Positions 17,011 to 25,950 of a stretch of DNA of 38,435 bases are shown here, piece after piece (the first letter of the stretch is position 1; each line of letters begins with the position of its first letter). The stretch is from Candidatus Zixiibacteriota bacterium (GTDB lineage Bacteria; Zixibacteria; MSB-5A5; WJJR01): assembly GCA_036397555.1 (NCBI GenBank), contig DASWIS010000026.1:1-38435 (forward strand), given 5' to 3'. Made by a program: the position numbers and the translations under genes. The notes beneath the pieces were generated by a model. That model worked only from the letters and a program-made list of their open reading frames with translations, was not told where the DNA came from and ran no database searches.

Positions 17011-17049
17011 CTCGGGTGTAAAACGCAGCGGCGAAACTCAATTCAGCGA

Positions 17050-17643
17050 TCAGTTGATCCCATACTTTGAGAAATGATGAATCTCGAAGGAGACGGAGCC
17101 GTTCTGGACCTCGGCCGTCCCTTCGACCTGCCAGCGGCTTTTGTTGGGATTGTACCACCACAGTGTCTTGACCGTCCCATCAGGGTCATGGCACTCCTGC
17201 GTCAGTGTGGCGGGTATGTTGAACTCCAGCCCGTCCGGACTGCAATCATAAACAGTCGCCACGCCCCACGGAGTGTTCACCTGCACCGCACGAAGCTCGA
17301 TCGCCACGGTGTATTCGAGAGCGCCCGGCGGCACGATCAAGACGCTGCTGAGGTCGCCCAGTTCCAGTTCGATCAGCCCGCCGTCGGACCCGATGGAGAC
17401 GATGTTGCCGAGCAGGTCGAAGAAAAAGCCCAGCAATTGTTCGGGCTGATCGCCATCATCACCGCTGCCGCCGCCGCCAATGAGATGCTCCAGTTGGCTG
17501 TCGGCCGTCGTAATACTGCCAAGACTGTCGTTGTTCGCAGTCGGTGCCAGCCCATTTTGGCCGCATCCGGCGAAGATCAGGATGATCGCCGCCAGGCACG
17601 TGACGAATGTCGCGGCCAAGGTCAGTCGTCGCATCCAGCTCAC
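17050..17643 (-). CDS. Lipoprotein with ZU5-like domain
   Basis: A secreted lipoprotein of 197 residues. The signal sequence MSWMRRLTLAATFVTCLAAI runs into a lipobox IFAGC, so Cys27 should be lipidated. After a Gly/Asp-rich linker (HLIGGGGSGDDGDQ), residues ~85-195 resemble a ZU5-type beta domain: GGLIELELGDLSSVLIVPPG, EYTVAIELRAVQ, then a segment with LWWYNPNKSRWQ and a final SFEIHHFSKYGI. Such domains occur in bacterial surface lipoproteins of unknown role. The start is chosen as GTG at 17643 because GGAGG sits directly upstream at optimal spacing; ATG codons at 17667 and 17655 extend the frame by 8 or 4 residues. It stands alone between two operons. Confidence 0.75.
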   Translation of the reverse strand: MSWMRRLTLAATFVTCLAAIILIFAGCGQNGLAPTANNDSLGSITTADSQLEHLIGGGGSGDDGDQPEQLLGFFFDLLGNIVSIGSDGGLIELELGDLSSVLIVPPGALEYTVAIELRAVQVNTPWGVATVYDCSPDGLEFNIPATLTQECHDPDGTVKTLWWYNPNKSRWQVEGTAEVQNGSVSFEIHHFSKYGIN

Positions 17644-18014
17644 ATCAACCTCCATTCGTTTCACCATTCATAGGGTCCCGTCGATCTCCCGCCGATTCAG
17701 GACCGCTTTAGTCGGTGCAACTGTGCTGCCCATCGGCACTCATACTTGAACAGCACGTCATGATGTTGCCGGTCAATGCGTTCCGTATGATGCCTGCCGT
17801 GGCAGGTTCAAAGTCTGATCAATTCTACTCAAGCGAGAAGGCAGAATCCCTTGGGATGCTCCCATAGTGTAGGGGTGACTCGGCAACACTTTAGAGGGAC
17901 CGATCGGTTGACGGCATGCGCCGAACGCTATAGTGTGCCGGCGTATCGTTGGTGATCTTACGGCTCCGTGTGGGTCGCTACAGCGGTCTGTGGCAACGCA
18001 CGTCGGGCATAACG
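17644..18014. other. Divergent intergenic region between lipoprotein and antiporter
   Basis: No gene is supported in these 371 bases. They should contain back-to-back promoters for the lipoprotein gene (leftward) and the antiporter gene (rightward). One plus-strand promoter candidate is listed separately; I see no convincing minus-strand promoter and no strong repeat. Confidence 0.4.
17908..17934 (+). promoter_or_regulatory. Promoter candidate for the antiporter gene
   Basis: TTGACG (17908-17913, 5/6) and TATAGT (17929-17934, 5/6) are separated by 15 bases, slightly short of the usual 16-18. The predicted leader before the ATG at 18015 is about 75 nt. Confidence 0.4.
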
Positions 18015-19883
18015 ATGACACTCGCACCCCTTACAATCGCACTGGCGTTGATGGCGGGAATCCTCGCGCAGGCAGTTGCCCACCATCTTCGCATCCCGGG
18101 AATCGTTCTTCTGTTGGCCGCTGGGGCCACATTGGGTCCGGATGGTTTGGGATTGATCGACCCGGGGTCGGTGAGCGGGGCTCTTCACGCGCTCATCGGC
18201 TATGCCGTTGCCGTCATCCTCTTTGAAGGGGGCCTGAATCTGACGTGGTCGCGCCTGCGGCACGAATCCGGTGTCATTCAGATGCTCATTACGGTCGGTG
18301 GACTGGTCACAGCGCTCGGTGCGGCCACGGCGGCGCACTTTGCACTGCAATGGGATTGGCGAACATCGGTCCTGTTCGGAACACTGGTGATCGTGACCGG
18401 CCCAACCGTGGTGACTCCGCTGTTGCGTCGCATCAAGATTGACCGAAAGCTTCACACCATTCTGGAGGCGGAGGGCGTGCTGATCGACCCGATCGGCGCG
18501 ATTATCGCCGTGGTCACCCTCGAGGTCATGCTCAGCCAGGATACCGGCTCATTTGTTTCGGCGCTATGGGGTGGTGCGGCCAAACTCGGGCTTGGCATCG
18601 CCATAGGCGCCATGGGGGGGCTGCTGATCGCACTCCTGCTGCGCCCGGCGCGATTGATCCCGCAGGGTCTGGAAAACGTGTTCACCCTTGGAGCGGTGTG
18701 GGCGGTCTTTCACGTCGCCGATGCCGTCCAGTCCGAAAGCGGCATTATGGCGGCCACGGCCGCCGGTCTGGTGGTCGGCAACATTCGGTCGCGTGCACTT
18801 CGTGAGTTGATGGAATTTAAGGAGGGCATGACGCTCCTGCTGATCGGAATGCTCTTTGTCCTGTTGGCTGCCGACCTCCGAATTGCCGAGATGCGGGAGC
18901 TCGGGTGGCCGGGTCTGCTGACCGTGGCGCTGCTCATGTTTGTGGTACGCCCATTAACCATTGCGCTGTCGACGGCGGGCTCGACCCTGAATTGGCGCGA
19001 GCGCTTGTTTCTGATGTGGCTGTCCCCCCGTGGGATCGTAGCCGCGGCGGTGGCCACGTTTTTTGCCGAATCGATGGCCACCCATGGAATGCCGGGCGGT
19101 GAGATGCTGCAGGCGATGGTCTTTCTCGTGATCGCCGTGACGGTGACCGTTCAGGGACTGACCGGCGGGGCCGTTGCGCGATGGCTGGGTGTTCGGCGCG
19201 CCCGCCGGGCCGGGTACGCCATCCTTGGCGCCAATGAAGTCGGCCGGCTCCTGGGACGCCTCCTTCATGACGCCGGCCAGGAGGTCGTCTTTTTGGAATC
19301 GAACGCGGACGCAGTCCGCACCGCGCAACACGATGGCTTCCGCGTTGTGTATGGCAATGCGCTGGAAGAAAGTACGCTTCAACGTGCGTCGATGGAAGAC
19401 GCCGAAGCATGCGTCGCGCTCACTGCCAACGAGGAAGTCAACCTGTTGGTCGTTCGGCGCGTACGACGCGACTTCAGAGTGCCGCGATCCTATATCGTCC
19501 GCAGCGGTTCAGTCACCGGGGACATGATACGTGAGAGCGCTGCCCACATCTTGTTCGGAGAATCGCAGGACATCGGTTTGTGGTGTGTCCGGCTGCGACG
19601 TCGGATCACGGTCGAACAACGCTGGACATGCGTACGAGCCGACGGGAGACAATGGCCGGCCGGCACCAGGATTCCGGATGTGCCGGAAAACGTCATATTG
19701 CCCCTGGTCCTGACACGGAACGGCAGACCGACTCCATTCCATGAAGCAATCACCGTCAGAAAAGGGGATGTACTAACCTTGCTGACACTGTCGGAACACG
19801 CCGAGCGGGTGGGACAGTGGCTGGTGAGCCAGGGATGGGCGTCTGGCCCGTCCAATCCGGCGACAGCGCCGACCCGGTTGTGA
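18015..19883 (+). CDS. Cation/proton antiporter (CPA1) with TrkA-N domain
   Basis: An inner-membrane antiporter of 622 residues that should exchange Na+ or K+ for H+. The first ~385 residues form about twelve membrane segments with LFEGGLNLTW, the core motif VTGPTVVTPLLRR (residues ~127-139) and EAEGVLIDPIGAI, whose Asp158 is the expected ion-binding acid. This is the NhaP/NhaP2-like pattern. A cytosolic TrkA-N (RCK) nucleotide-binding domain follows: AGYAILGANEVGRLLGRLL (its glycine loop reads GANEVG instead of the commoner GxGxxG), then VVYGNALEESTLQRA. The last ~100 residues end in VRKGDVLTLLTL, like a RCK-C module. ATG at 18015 removes a non-hydrophobic 22-residue extension beginning at a GTG (17949). 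It converges on the permease gene with six bases between. Confidence 0.88.
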   Translation: MTLAPLTIALALMAGILAQAVAHHLRIPGIVLLLAAGATLGPDGLGLIDPGSVSGALHALIGYAVAVILFEGGLNLTWSRLRHESGVIQMLITVGGLVTALGAATAAHFALQWDWRTSVLFGTLVIVTGPTVVTPLLRRIKIDRKLHTILEAEGVLIDPIGAIIAVVTLEVMLSQDTGSFVSALWGGAAKLGLGIAIGAMGGLLIALLLRPARLIPQGLENVFTLGAVWAVFHVADAVQSESGIMAATAAGLVVGNIRSRALRELMEFKEGMTLLLIGMLFVLLAADLRIAEMRELGWPGLLTVALLMFVVRPLTIALSTAGSTLNWRERLFLMWLSPRGIVAAAVATFFAESMATHGMPGGEMLQAMVFLVIAVTVTVQGLTGGAVARWLGVRRARRAGYAILGANEVGRLLGRLLHDAGQEVVFLESNADAVRTAQHDGFRVVYGNALEESTLQRASMEDAEACVALTANEEVNLLVVRRVRRDFRVPRSYIVRSGSVTGDMIRESAAHILFGESQDIGLWCVRLRRRITVEQRWTCVRADGRQWPAGTRIPDVPENVILPLVLTRNGRPTPFHEAITVRKGDVLTLLTLSEHAERVGQWLVSQGWASGPSNPATAPTRL

Positions 19884-19889
19884 TGGGTG

Positions 19890-21287
19890 TTATGAACTGT
19901 GTGTTCCCTGGCGCCGAATACCATGCCAGCGTCGCCAGGCAAAGTAGGTCGGCAGACTCGCGGCCAACACTACAAGCCCGATGGTCGCATCGCGCATATT
20001 GGCCAGATACAATTGGATCATCAGTCCGACAGCGACCAGCAGAAACACCGCGGGCGTGATCGGATAAAAGGGTACGCGGTAGGGGCGCTCGGCATCCGGG
20101 CGACGTCTGCGCAGCAGGAATACGGACAGCACGACCAGCACGAACCAAATCATCGCCACAAAAACGAAATAGCGGATGATCTGTTCGAATGTCCCGAACA
20201 AACAATACGCCGCCGAGGTAACCGCCAGGATGGCCAGTGAATTCGCCGGCGTTTTGAATCGCGGTTGAACGCGACCCACTGACTCGAAAAACAATCCGTC
20301 ACGTGCCATCGCAAAAAACACGCGGGAGCCGGCGATGGTCATTCCGTTGACACTTCCCACCGTCGAGACCAGCACCAGCAGCGTGACCACAATGGCGCCC
20401 TTCGATCCAAATGTTGTCTGTGCCAGATCGACCGCGACCGAATCGCTCGCGGCAATCGTTGGAATCGAGAGAACATAGACATAGGCCGCATTGACCAGGA
20501 CGTAGACGACAGTCACCAACAGAGTGGACATCAGCAGTGCGCGCGGGAGATCGCGTTTCTTGTCCCGTACTTCGCCAGAGAGCGTCGGACCATCGGCCCA
20601 TCCCTCGAAGGTCCACATCACCGCCGCCATCGCCAACACCCATGTCGTCATGCTCCATCCGCCCGACGGGGCCGCCCAGACGGGAGTCAGGTGGGACCAT
20701 TGCCCAGCCGTGGCAAAGACGGCGGAACCGCCCAGAACGACCAAGGCGACAACCTTGGCCGCCGTAAACGTGCGCTGGACACGCGTACCGAGGACGACTC
20801 CCAGCATGTTCATCCCACACATGAGCACCGCCATCGCGGCCGCGACAACGGACTGCGGAACGGGATGCAGAGGGACGAGACGGTTTAAGTACGCCGCGAA
20901 GACCACCGCGACCGCCGCGATCGACGCCGGGTAAGTGATCAGCAGCGCCGACCAGCCATAGATAAAGGCCGGAGCGCGCCCGTAGGTTTCGCGCAGAAAG
21001 ATATACGCTCCCCCAGTACGGGGAAACATCGCCGCCAGCTCGGCATAGGTGAGCGCACCGCAGAGCGCCAGCAGACCGCCGACCAGCCAGACGGAGATCA
21101 TCGGCCCGAAGCGATCCAACGACACGGCAATCGACGGCGGTGTGGCAAAGATCCCCGATCCAATAACGATGCCGACCATCAGCGCGGCCGCGTCCCACAT
21201 GGTCAGCACCCGGCGCAGCGATCCGGGGGACTCGGACCCCGACGGCTCCGTGGCGGGCGGGCTCTTCAGTTGTGTCGGGTCGGGCAT
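19890..21287 (-). CDS. APC-family amino acid permease
   Basis: A 465-residue inner-membrane amino acid transporter of the APC superfamily with twelve predicted membrane segments. Helix 1 carries MVGIVIGSGIFATPP, the unwound GSGIF substrate-binding loop. Further family features are ELAAMFPRTGGAYIFLRETY in helices 2-3 and FEGWADGPTLSGEVRDKKRD between helices 6 and 7. This resembles the LAT-type exchanger/permease branch; the substrate cannot be told. The ATG at 21287 was chosen because the hydrophobic core starts about 37 residues later. The frame is open to 21389, but the extra residues are not family-like, and neither start has a good ribosome-binding site. Confidence 0.86.
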   Translation of the reverse strand: MPDPTQLKSPPATEPSGSESPGSLRRVLTMWDAAALMVGIVIGSGIFATPPSIAVSLDRFGPMISVWLVGGLLALCGALTYAELAAMFPRTGGAYIFLRETYGRAPAFIYGWSALLITYPASIAAVAVVFAAYLNRLVPLHPVPQSVVAAAMAVLMCGMNMLGVVLGTRVQRTFTAAKVVALVVLGGSAVFATAGQWSHLTPVWAAPSGGWSMTTWVLAMAAVMWTFEGWADGPTLSGEVRDKKRDLPRALLMSTLLVTVVYVLVNAAYVYVLSIPTIAASDSVAVDLAQTTFGSKGAIVVTLLVLVSTVGSVNGMTIAGSRVFFAMARDGLFFESVGRVQPRFKTPANSLAILAVTSAAYCLFGTFEQIIRYFVFVAMIWFVLVVLSVFLLRRRRPDAERPYRVPFYPITPAVFLLVAVGLMIQLYLANMRDATIGLVVLAASLPTYFAWRRWHGIRRQGTHSS

Positions 21288-21633
21288 ACGAAGCTCGGCG
21301 GGAAGAACGCCAACCAGAGCGTTTGAATCAATTGCCCTTTGCACCGCTGATTGACATCCGGCAATCGCCGGCGCGACCTTTGGATGCAATGGCTACGGCC
21401 ACTCCTCGGTTGCCATGAAGACACAGTCCATCAACCCCCACTGCGGCGAATCATTTCCGCACGGACTGCAAGCCGCCGGACGACTCAAACTCGGCGGCGC
21501 CAACCGGTCGTACACGACTTCCACGATGGGGAAAGCCCTCGGAGGTGTGACAGCGATCCGGCCGTTTCACGAAGCGCGCAGAATTCTAAAACGAATGACA
21601 CCGCATGAAGTTTCACACCGAAAGGAGTGCATC
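21288..21633. other. Intergenic region between permease and VOC genes
   Basis: No gene is supported. The VOC reading frame is open through part of this region, but the strong ribosome-binding site at 21620-21627 marks the true start. A TTGACA at 21351-21356 has no matching -10 box at normal spacing. A small hairpin, CCGGC-AATC-GCCGG, lies just after it. Confidence 0.35.
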
Positions 21634-21993
21634 ATGGCACAACCATTCGTCCATTTTGAAATCGGCGCCCGCGACATGGATAGAGCGTGTGATTTCTACA
21701 AAAAGCTCTTCAACTGGGAGATCCAGAAGGCCGAAGGCATGCCCTATGGCATGGTGGCCCCGGGTTGCGAAGGGAGTATCGGCGGCGGCATCGGCCCGTT
21801 GCCCGAAGGCATGGCGCCGTATGTCACCGTCTATGTGCAGGGTGACGATCTGCAAAAGTCCCTCGACAGCGCCGAGAAACTCGGCGGCAAGACGTTGATG
21901 CCGCCGACGCCAATACCCGGCGTCGGGAGTTGTGCCTGGTTCGCCGATCCCGACGGTGTCGCTATCGGTCTCTATAAGCCGCTGCGGGGCTGA
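21634..21993 (+). CDS. VOC-family (glyoxalase-like) protein
   Basis: A 119-residue single-module vicinal oxygen chelate protein. The opening FVHFEIGARDMDRACDFYKK is the typical beta-alpha start of a VOC half, and the end WFADPDGVAIGLYKP carries the usual DPDG turn and final strand. Relatives include the bacterial 'glyoxalase/bleomycin resistance' family; a specific reaction cannot be assigned. The start is fixed by AAAGGAG a few bases before the ATG. It stands alone, followed by a strong hairpin shared with the convergent nitroreductase gene. Confidence 0.85.
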   Translation: MAQPFVHFEIGARDMDRACDFYKKLFNWEIQKAEGMPYGMVAPGCEGSIGGGIGPLPEGMAPYVTVYVQGDDLQKSLDSAEKLGGKTLMPPTPIPGVGSCAWFADPDGVAIGLYKPLRG

Positions 21994-22015
21994 GTCTCTG
22001 AATCATCGAACGTCA

Positions 22016-22041
22016 CGGGAGGCCGCTATTGCGGTCTCCCG
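22016..22041. terminator. Hairpin terminator between convergent genes
   Basis: An 11-bp stem, CGGGAGGCCGC / GCGGTCTCCCG, with one G-T wobble and a TATT loop, 22 bases after the VOC stop and 33 bases from the nitroreductase stop. There is no long T-tract on either side, so termination may be weak or factor-assisted. Confidence 0.55.
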
Positions 22042-22074
22042 CTGAAGTTGATTCCCCTGTATTCAAACCGGAAG

Positions 22075-22743
22075 TCAAAGAAACGTACAGATATCACCCA
22101 GGGGTTTGCGGCTGATATCGGGAACCATCGCGCCCTCCTGGGGATGCCCAACGACAAGAATCAGATACGGCCGTTCGTTCTCGGGCCGACGACACAAGCG
22201 GTTGAGAAACCGCATCGGGCTGGGCGTGTGCGTGAGAGTGGCCAGCCCGGCGTGGTGCAGCGCGGTGATTAGTATTCCCGTTGCGATGCCGACTGATTCA
22301 CTGCCGTAGTAGTGTTTCACCTTGCGGCGATCGGGCAGATATCCGTAAACCTGCATGAAGATACAGATCAAGTACGGTGCCGTTTCGAGAAACGGCTTGT
22401 TATGGTCGGTTCCCAGCGGCGCCAGTGCATCGAGCCACTCTTTCGGCGCGCGATGCTCGTAGAACTCGCGCTCCTCAGCTTCCGCTGCCTTGCGGATTTC
22501 GCGCTTCAGCCCTGAATCGCAGACTACCACGAAGTGCCACGGTTGCATGTTGGCGCCACTGGGAGCCGACCCTGCGGATGCAATGCAGTCTTCAATGATG
22601 CGCCGATTGACCGGCCGACCCGAAAAGTGTCGCACGGTCCGGCGATGGCTGATTTCGGAGCGAAAAGCTGCGGACCGGCGCGACATCTCGGCGGGCGGGT
22701 ACTCCTGATATCCGGCCAGGGATATCATCTGCGGTTTATCCAT
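22075..22743 (-). CDS. Nitroreductase-family flavoprotein, iodotyrosine deiodinase-like
   Basis: A 222-residue FMN protein. [10 protein letters not shown] is the phosphate-binding start of the nitroreductase fold, and [15 protein letters not shown] is the segment contacting the flavin. The whole sequence follows the iodotyrosine deiodinase (IYD) branch from the N-terminal [13 protein letters not shown] to the final [12 protein letters not shown]. In IYD three lid residues bind the amino acid part of halotyrosine (Glu157, Tyr161, Lys182 in the human enzyme). The matching residues here are Glu91, Tyr95 (in EEREFY) and Lys116 (in HNKPFL), so reductive dehalogenation of halotyrosine is plausible. 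ATG at 22743 has GAAAGG at workable spacing; ATG at 22752 is too close to it. Confidence 0.85.
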   Translation of the reverse strand: MDKPQMISLAGYQEYPPAEMSRRSAAFRSEISHRRTVRHFSGRPVNRRIIEDCIASAGSAPSGANMQPWHFVVVCDSGLKREIRKAAEAEEREFYEHRAPKEWLDALAPLGTDHNKPFLETAPYLICIFMQVYGYLPDRRKVKHYYGSESVGIATGILITALHHAGLATLTHTPSPMRFLNRLCRRPENERPYLILVVGHPQEGAMVPDISRKPLGDICTFL

Positions 22744-22874
22744 ATCCTTCATCCTTTCAACATGGAGCTCGGCATTGGCGTCTGGTGTCGACCCAAAAGG
22801 GAATTCGGAATCCGTCGATAATGAAGAACAGGTGACTTCCGACCGGGGATGGCCCGTTCGGAGGCGGCATCGCT

Positions 22875-24569
22875 ATGGCCACATCCAAGTCGATTTATCC
22901 CCGTTTGGGCGACCTGCTGGTTGCGCGCGGCCTGATTTCCGAAGAGCAGCTCGCCCAGGCGCTGCGTGAGCAGAAGGACAGCAACAAACGGCTCGGCGAC
23001 ATCCTCACCGAGCAGGGACTGATATCGCCGAATGATCTGGTGGATGTCCTCAGCGAGCGACTGGGAATCCCCAAAATCAGCATCGCCGGAATTACGGCCG
23101 ACCCGGAGGTCGTGCACACAATCCCCCTGCGCATCGCCAAGAAGCATCTGGCGGTTGCGCTATTCAAGATCAACGACATGCTGACGGTCGCGATGGCCGA
23201 CCCGCTGGACATGGTCGCCATCGACGAGATCCGCTTCCAGACCGGGCTGAAAGTCAACCGCGTCATATCGACGCCATCGGACATCGAAGCCGCCATCGCG
23301 CATTTCTACTCTGTCGCCGAAAACGTCGAGCGCGTGATCAGCGATGCCGGGGCCCGTTCCCAGGGACGCGAGACCGGCGAATCCGACGCGCCGATCATCC
23401 AGTTGGTCGACGTGCTGTTGTCCGAAGCGGTCAAACAGCAGGCCTCCGATATGCACATCGAACCGCTCGAAGACTCGCTCCGCGTGCGCTTTCGCGTGGA
23501 CGGCATCCTCCGCGAAGAAGCGCACCCGCCGGTGCGGCTGCATCCGGCGATCGTCTCGCGCATCAAGGTCATGGCGGGCATGGATGTTTCGGAGAAACGC
23601 ATTCCGCAGGACGGGCGCTTTGGCGTAGGCAGCGGACGCGACACAGTCGATATGCGCGTCTCGACCATACCGACCATCTATGGCGAAAAGGTCGTCGTGC
23701 GGCTCCTGGGACGCCATGGTCTGGACCTGCGATTGGCCGCCATCGGGTTGTCGAAAGATCAGCAGCGACGCCTCGCGGAAGAGTTCGCGGCGACCGAAGG
23801 AATGATCCTCATTTGCGGGCCGACGTCGAGCGGAAAGACGACGACGCTCTATGCCGCTCTGGCCGAAATCACGACGCCGGAGAAGAATATCGTGACGGTC
23901 GAAGATCCCGTGGAGTACGCACTGCCGCATGTCAATCAGGTGCAGGTGAACGAACGCGCCGGGCTGTCGTTCGCGACGGCGCTGCGGGCCTTTATGCGTC
24001 AAAACCCGGACGTCATCATGGTCGGCGAGGTGCGTGATACACCGACGGCGCAGATTGCCACGCGGGCGGCCATGACCGGGCATCTGGTGCTGTCGACGAT
24101 CCACACGATTGACGCCGCCGCCGTGCCGCATCGACTCATCGACATGGGCGTCGAACCGTTTCTGGTCGCGACCGCGCTGCGCGCGGCGATCGCGCAGCGG
24201 CTGGTCCGTCGCCTCTGCCCCGACTGCTCCGTTCCAATGGAACCGACCGAGCTGATGAAGGAACAATTGGGTTTTGATATGCTCGGCGAGGTCGGCTCGT
24301 GGAGACGCGCGGTCGGATGCCGTCAATGCCGGGGCACGGGGTATCGCGGACGCATCGGCATCTTTGAGGTTCTCAACATCGACGATGAGATCCGTCGCAT
24401 GATCTCCGAAAACTGCAGTACCGGTGCGCTGCGCGAATACGTGTCGCATCGCGGGCTACACGACTTGCGACACCAGGCGCGTGAACTGATTTCCCAGGGC
24501 AGGACCACTCCCGAAGAGGCGTTGCGCGTCATTCCAAGACGTGCCGAACTGCTTGAAGTGATCGTGTGA
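22875..24569 (+). CDS. pilB: Type IV pilus / type II secretion assembly ATPase
   Basis: The hexameric ATPase that drives pilus or pseudopilus extension at the inner membrane. The N-terminus (~1-140) is an MshEN/T2SSE-N domain with two 'RLG' motifs at residues 10 and 39; the first matches the c-di-GMP-binding MshEN pattern throughout, the second deviates at two places. The ATPase core has Walker A GPTSSGKTTTLY, VTVEDPVEY (Asp box), the Walker B region VIMVGEVRD, and the His box STIHTIDA. Four cysteines (CPDC and CRQC) form the zinc site. The usual RDxETA after Walker B is RDTPTA here. 564 residues is normal length. GGAGG lies about ten bases before the ATG. It starts an operon that continues to the secretin gene. 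Confidence 0.94.
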   Translation: MATSKSIYPRLGDLLVARGLISEEQLAQALREQKDSNKRLGDILTEQGLISPNDLVDVLSERLGIPKISIAGITADPEVVHTIPLRIAKKHLAVALFKINDMLTVAMADPLDMVAIDEIRFQTGLKVNRVISTPSDIEAAIAHFYSVAENVERVISDAGARSQGRETGESDAPIIQLVDVLLSEAVKQQASDMHIEPLEDSLRVRFRVDGILREEAHPPVRLHPAIVSRIKVMAGMDVSEKRIPQDGRFGVGSGRDTVDMRVSTIPTIYGEKVVVRLLGRHGLDLRLAAIGLSKDQQRRLAEEFAATEGMILICGPTSSGKTTTLYAALAEITTPEKNIVTVEDPVEYALPHVNQVQVNERAGLSFATALRAFMRQNPDVIMVGEVRDTPTAQIATRAAMTGHLVLSTIHTIDAAAVPHRLIDMGVEPFLVATALRAAIAQRLVRRLCPDCSVPMEPTELMKEQLGFDMLGEVGSWRRAVGCRQCRGTGYRGRIGIFEVLNIDDEIRRMISENCSTGALREYVSHRGLHDLRHQARELISQGRTTPEEALRVIPRRAELLEVIV

Positions 24570-24607
24570 TGACGACGAGACAACCGCCGGACCGATAGAC
24601 ATATCGT

Positions 24608-25819
24608 ATGCCGCTTTTTCGCTACCAAGCCGCCACATCCGACGGGCGAACAGTACGGGGCACGCTGGAGGCCGACACGCCCGGGCTGGCCAGTGAGCGT
24701 CTCGATGCCAGCGGGCTGATCCCGCTCGATGTCCGGCCGTCCGTGAGTCTGATCGATCGTCTGCGGGCGCAGCGCGGCGGCAGCGCTTGGGACATCCAGG
24801 AGAAGATTCTCTTCACTCAAAAATTCGCTTCGCTCATGAAAGCCGGAATCCCGCTGTTGACGGTTCTGGAGATGCTCGCGCGCCAGACGGCCGGCACGAC
24901 CGTTCGGGAGTCGATCCGCCAGATTGCAGCGGGGGTTGCCAACGGCCAGACGTTGCACGATGCGATGGCGACATGTCCGCGACTATTCGACGCGGTCTAT
25001 CTGGGAGCGGTCAATGCCGGAGAGTCGACCGGACATCTGGATACCGTCCTGGCCCAGACCGCGGACTATCTGGACCGCGAGATGGATACACGCCGCCGTG
25101 TTCGCGAGGCGGTCCGGTATCCGATCATGGTCGTGATCGCGATCAGCATCGCCAGCATTGTCATTCTCAAGTTCGTCGTGCCGCGGTTTTTGGCGTTTTA
25201 CTCAAACTTCAATGCCTCTCTACCCCTGCCGACGCGCATGCTCATTGCGGTCGCCGGCTGGCTGGAGCATGTGTGGTGGCTCTTTCCGGTGCTTGCCATC
25301 GTCGGCGTCTTCGTGTGGCGTCATTGGACCAGAACGGAGCCCGGACGCCGGTGGCGTGACCGTATGCTGCTGCGACTTCCCATCATGGGCTCGCTCTTCT
25401 TAAAGGTCGCGGTCAGCCGCTTCACCCGTCTGTTCGGCGTTCTGCATGCGGCGGGGCTTCCGGCAACGAGTGCGTTGGACATTGTCGCCATCGGCGCCGG
25501 CAATCAGGCGGTCGGTGACGAAGTACGCGAAATACGCCGGCGACTGACCGCCGGCGCCGATGTCGGGACGCCTCCGGAGCAGGCATTGATGCCCGAACTG
25601 GTCTACGAAATGCTCGGTGTCGGTTTTGAATCGGGAGATGTGGAACGAATGATGGGTGAAGTCGCACGCCACTACGATCAGGAAGTCGACTATGACATTC
25701 GCCGCCTGACCGATCGGATCAAGCCGCTCCTGTTGGCCGTGCTGGGAGTGGGTGTGCTGATTCTGGCCCTCGCCGTGCTCTTGCCGATGTGGAACCTCAT
25801 CACGCTTTTCCGCCAATGA
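24608..25819 (+). CDS. pilC: Type IV pilus / type II secretion inner-membrane platform protein
   Basis: A 403-residue GspF/PilC protein, the membrane platform rotated by the assembly ATPase. The short N-terminal leader MPLFRYQAATSDGRTVRGTL is typical. Two repeated cytosolic domains begin at KILFTQKFASLMKAGIPLLT and VAVSRFTRLFGVLHAAGLPA. Three hydrophobic segments are visible, including VVIAISIASIVILKFVVP and the C-terminal LLAVLGVGVLILALAVLLPM. It lies 38 bases after pilB and precedes the prepilin genes, as in many gspE-F-G clusters. Confidence 0.93.
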   Translation: MPLFRYQAATSDGRTVRGTLEADTPGLASERLDASGLIPLDVRPSVSLIDRLRAQRGGSAWDIQEKILFTQKFASLMKAGIPLLTVLEMLARQTAGTTVRESIRQIAAGVANGQTLHDAMATCPRLFDAVYLGAVNAGESTGHLDTVLAQTADYLDREMDTRRRVREAVRYPIMVVIAISIASIVILKFVVPRFLAFYSNFNASLPLPTRMLIAVAGWLEHVWWLFPVLAIVGVFVWRHWTRTEPGRRWRDRMLLRLPIMGSLFLKVAVSRFTRLFGVLHAAGLPATSALDIVAIGAGNQAVGDEVREIRRRLTAGADVGTPPEQALMPELVYEMLGVGFESGDVERMMGEVARHYDQEVDYDIRRLTDRIKPLLLAVLGVGVLILALAVLLPMWNLITLFRQ

Positions 25820-25902
25820 CTTAGCCCCGGTTCCCCGATTGCACAAAATGAAACTCTCAAGCGCAAGTTTCCGGGACCCGTGCCGATATGAGTAGTGACG
25901 AC

Positions 25903-25917
25903 TGGCCGGAGATTGAA
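25903..25917 (+). promoter_or_regulatory. Possible sigma-54-type promoter before the first prepilin gene
   Basis: TGGCCGGAGATTGAA resembles the -24/-12 pattern (TGG... then TTGCA), with correct GG-to-G spacing but A in place of the conserved C of the -12 GC. It lies 34 bases before the prepilin ATG. Pilin genes are often sigma-54 dependent, but no PilS/PilR pair is in the window, so this is weak. Confidence 0.25.
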
Positions 25918-25950
25918 CGGACAAAGACTAATGTAAGGAGCGATCGAGCG

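Noticed and set aside
23160-24449. 429-residue minus-strand open frame opposite pilB
   Set aside because: Antisense shadow of conserved ATPase motifs, rich in Arg/His/Asp with no domain.
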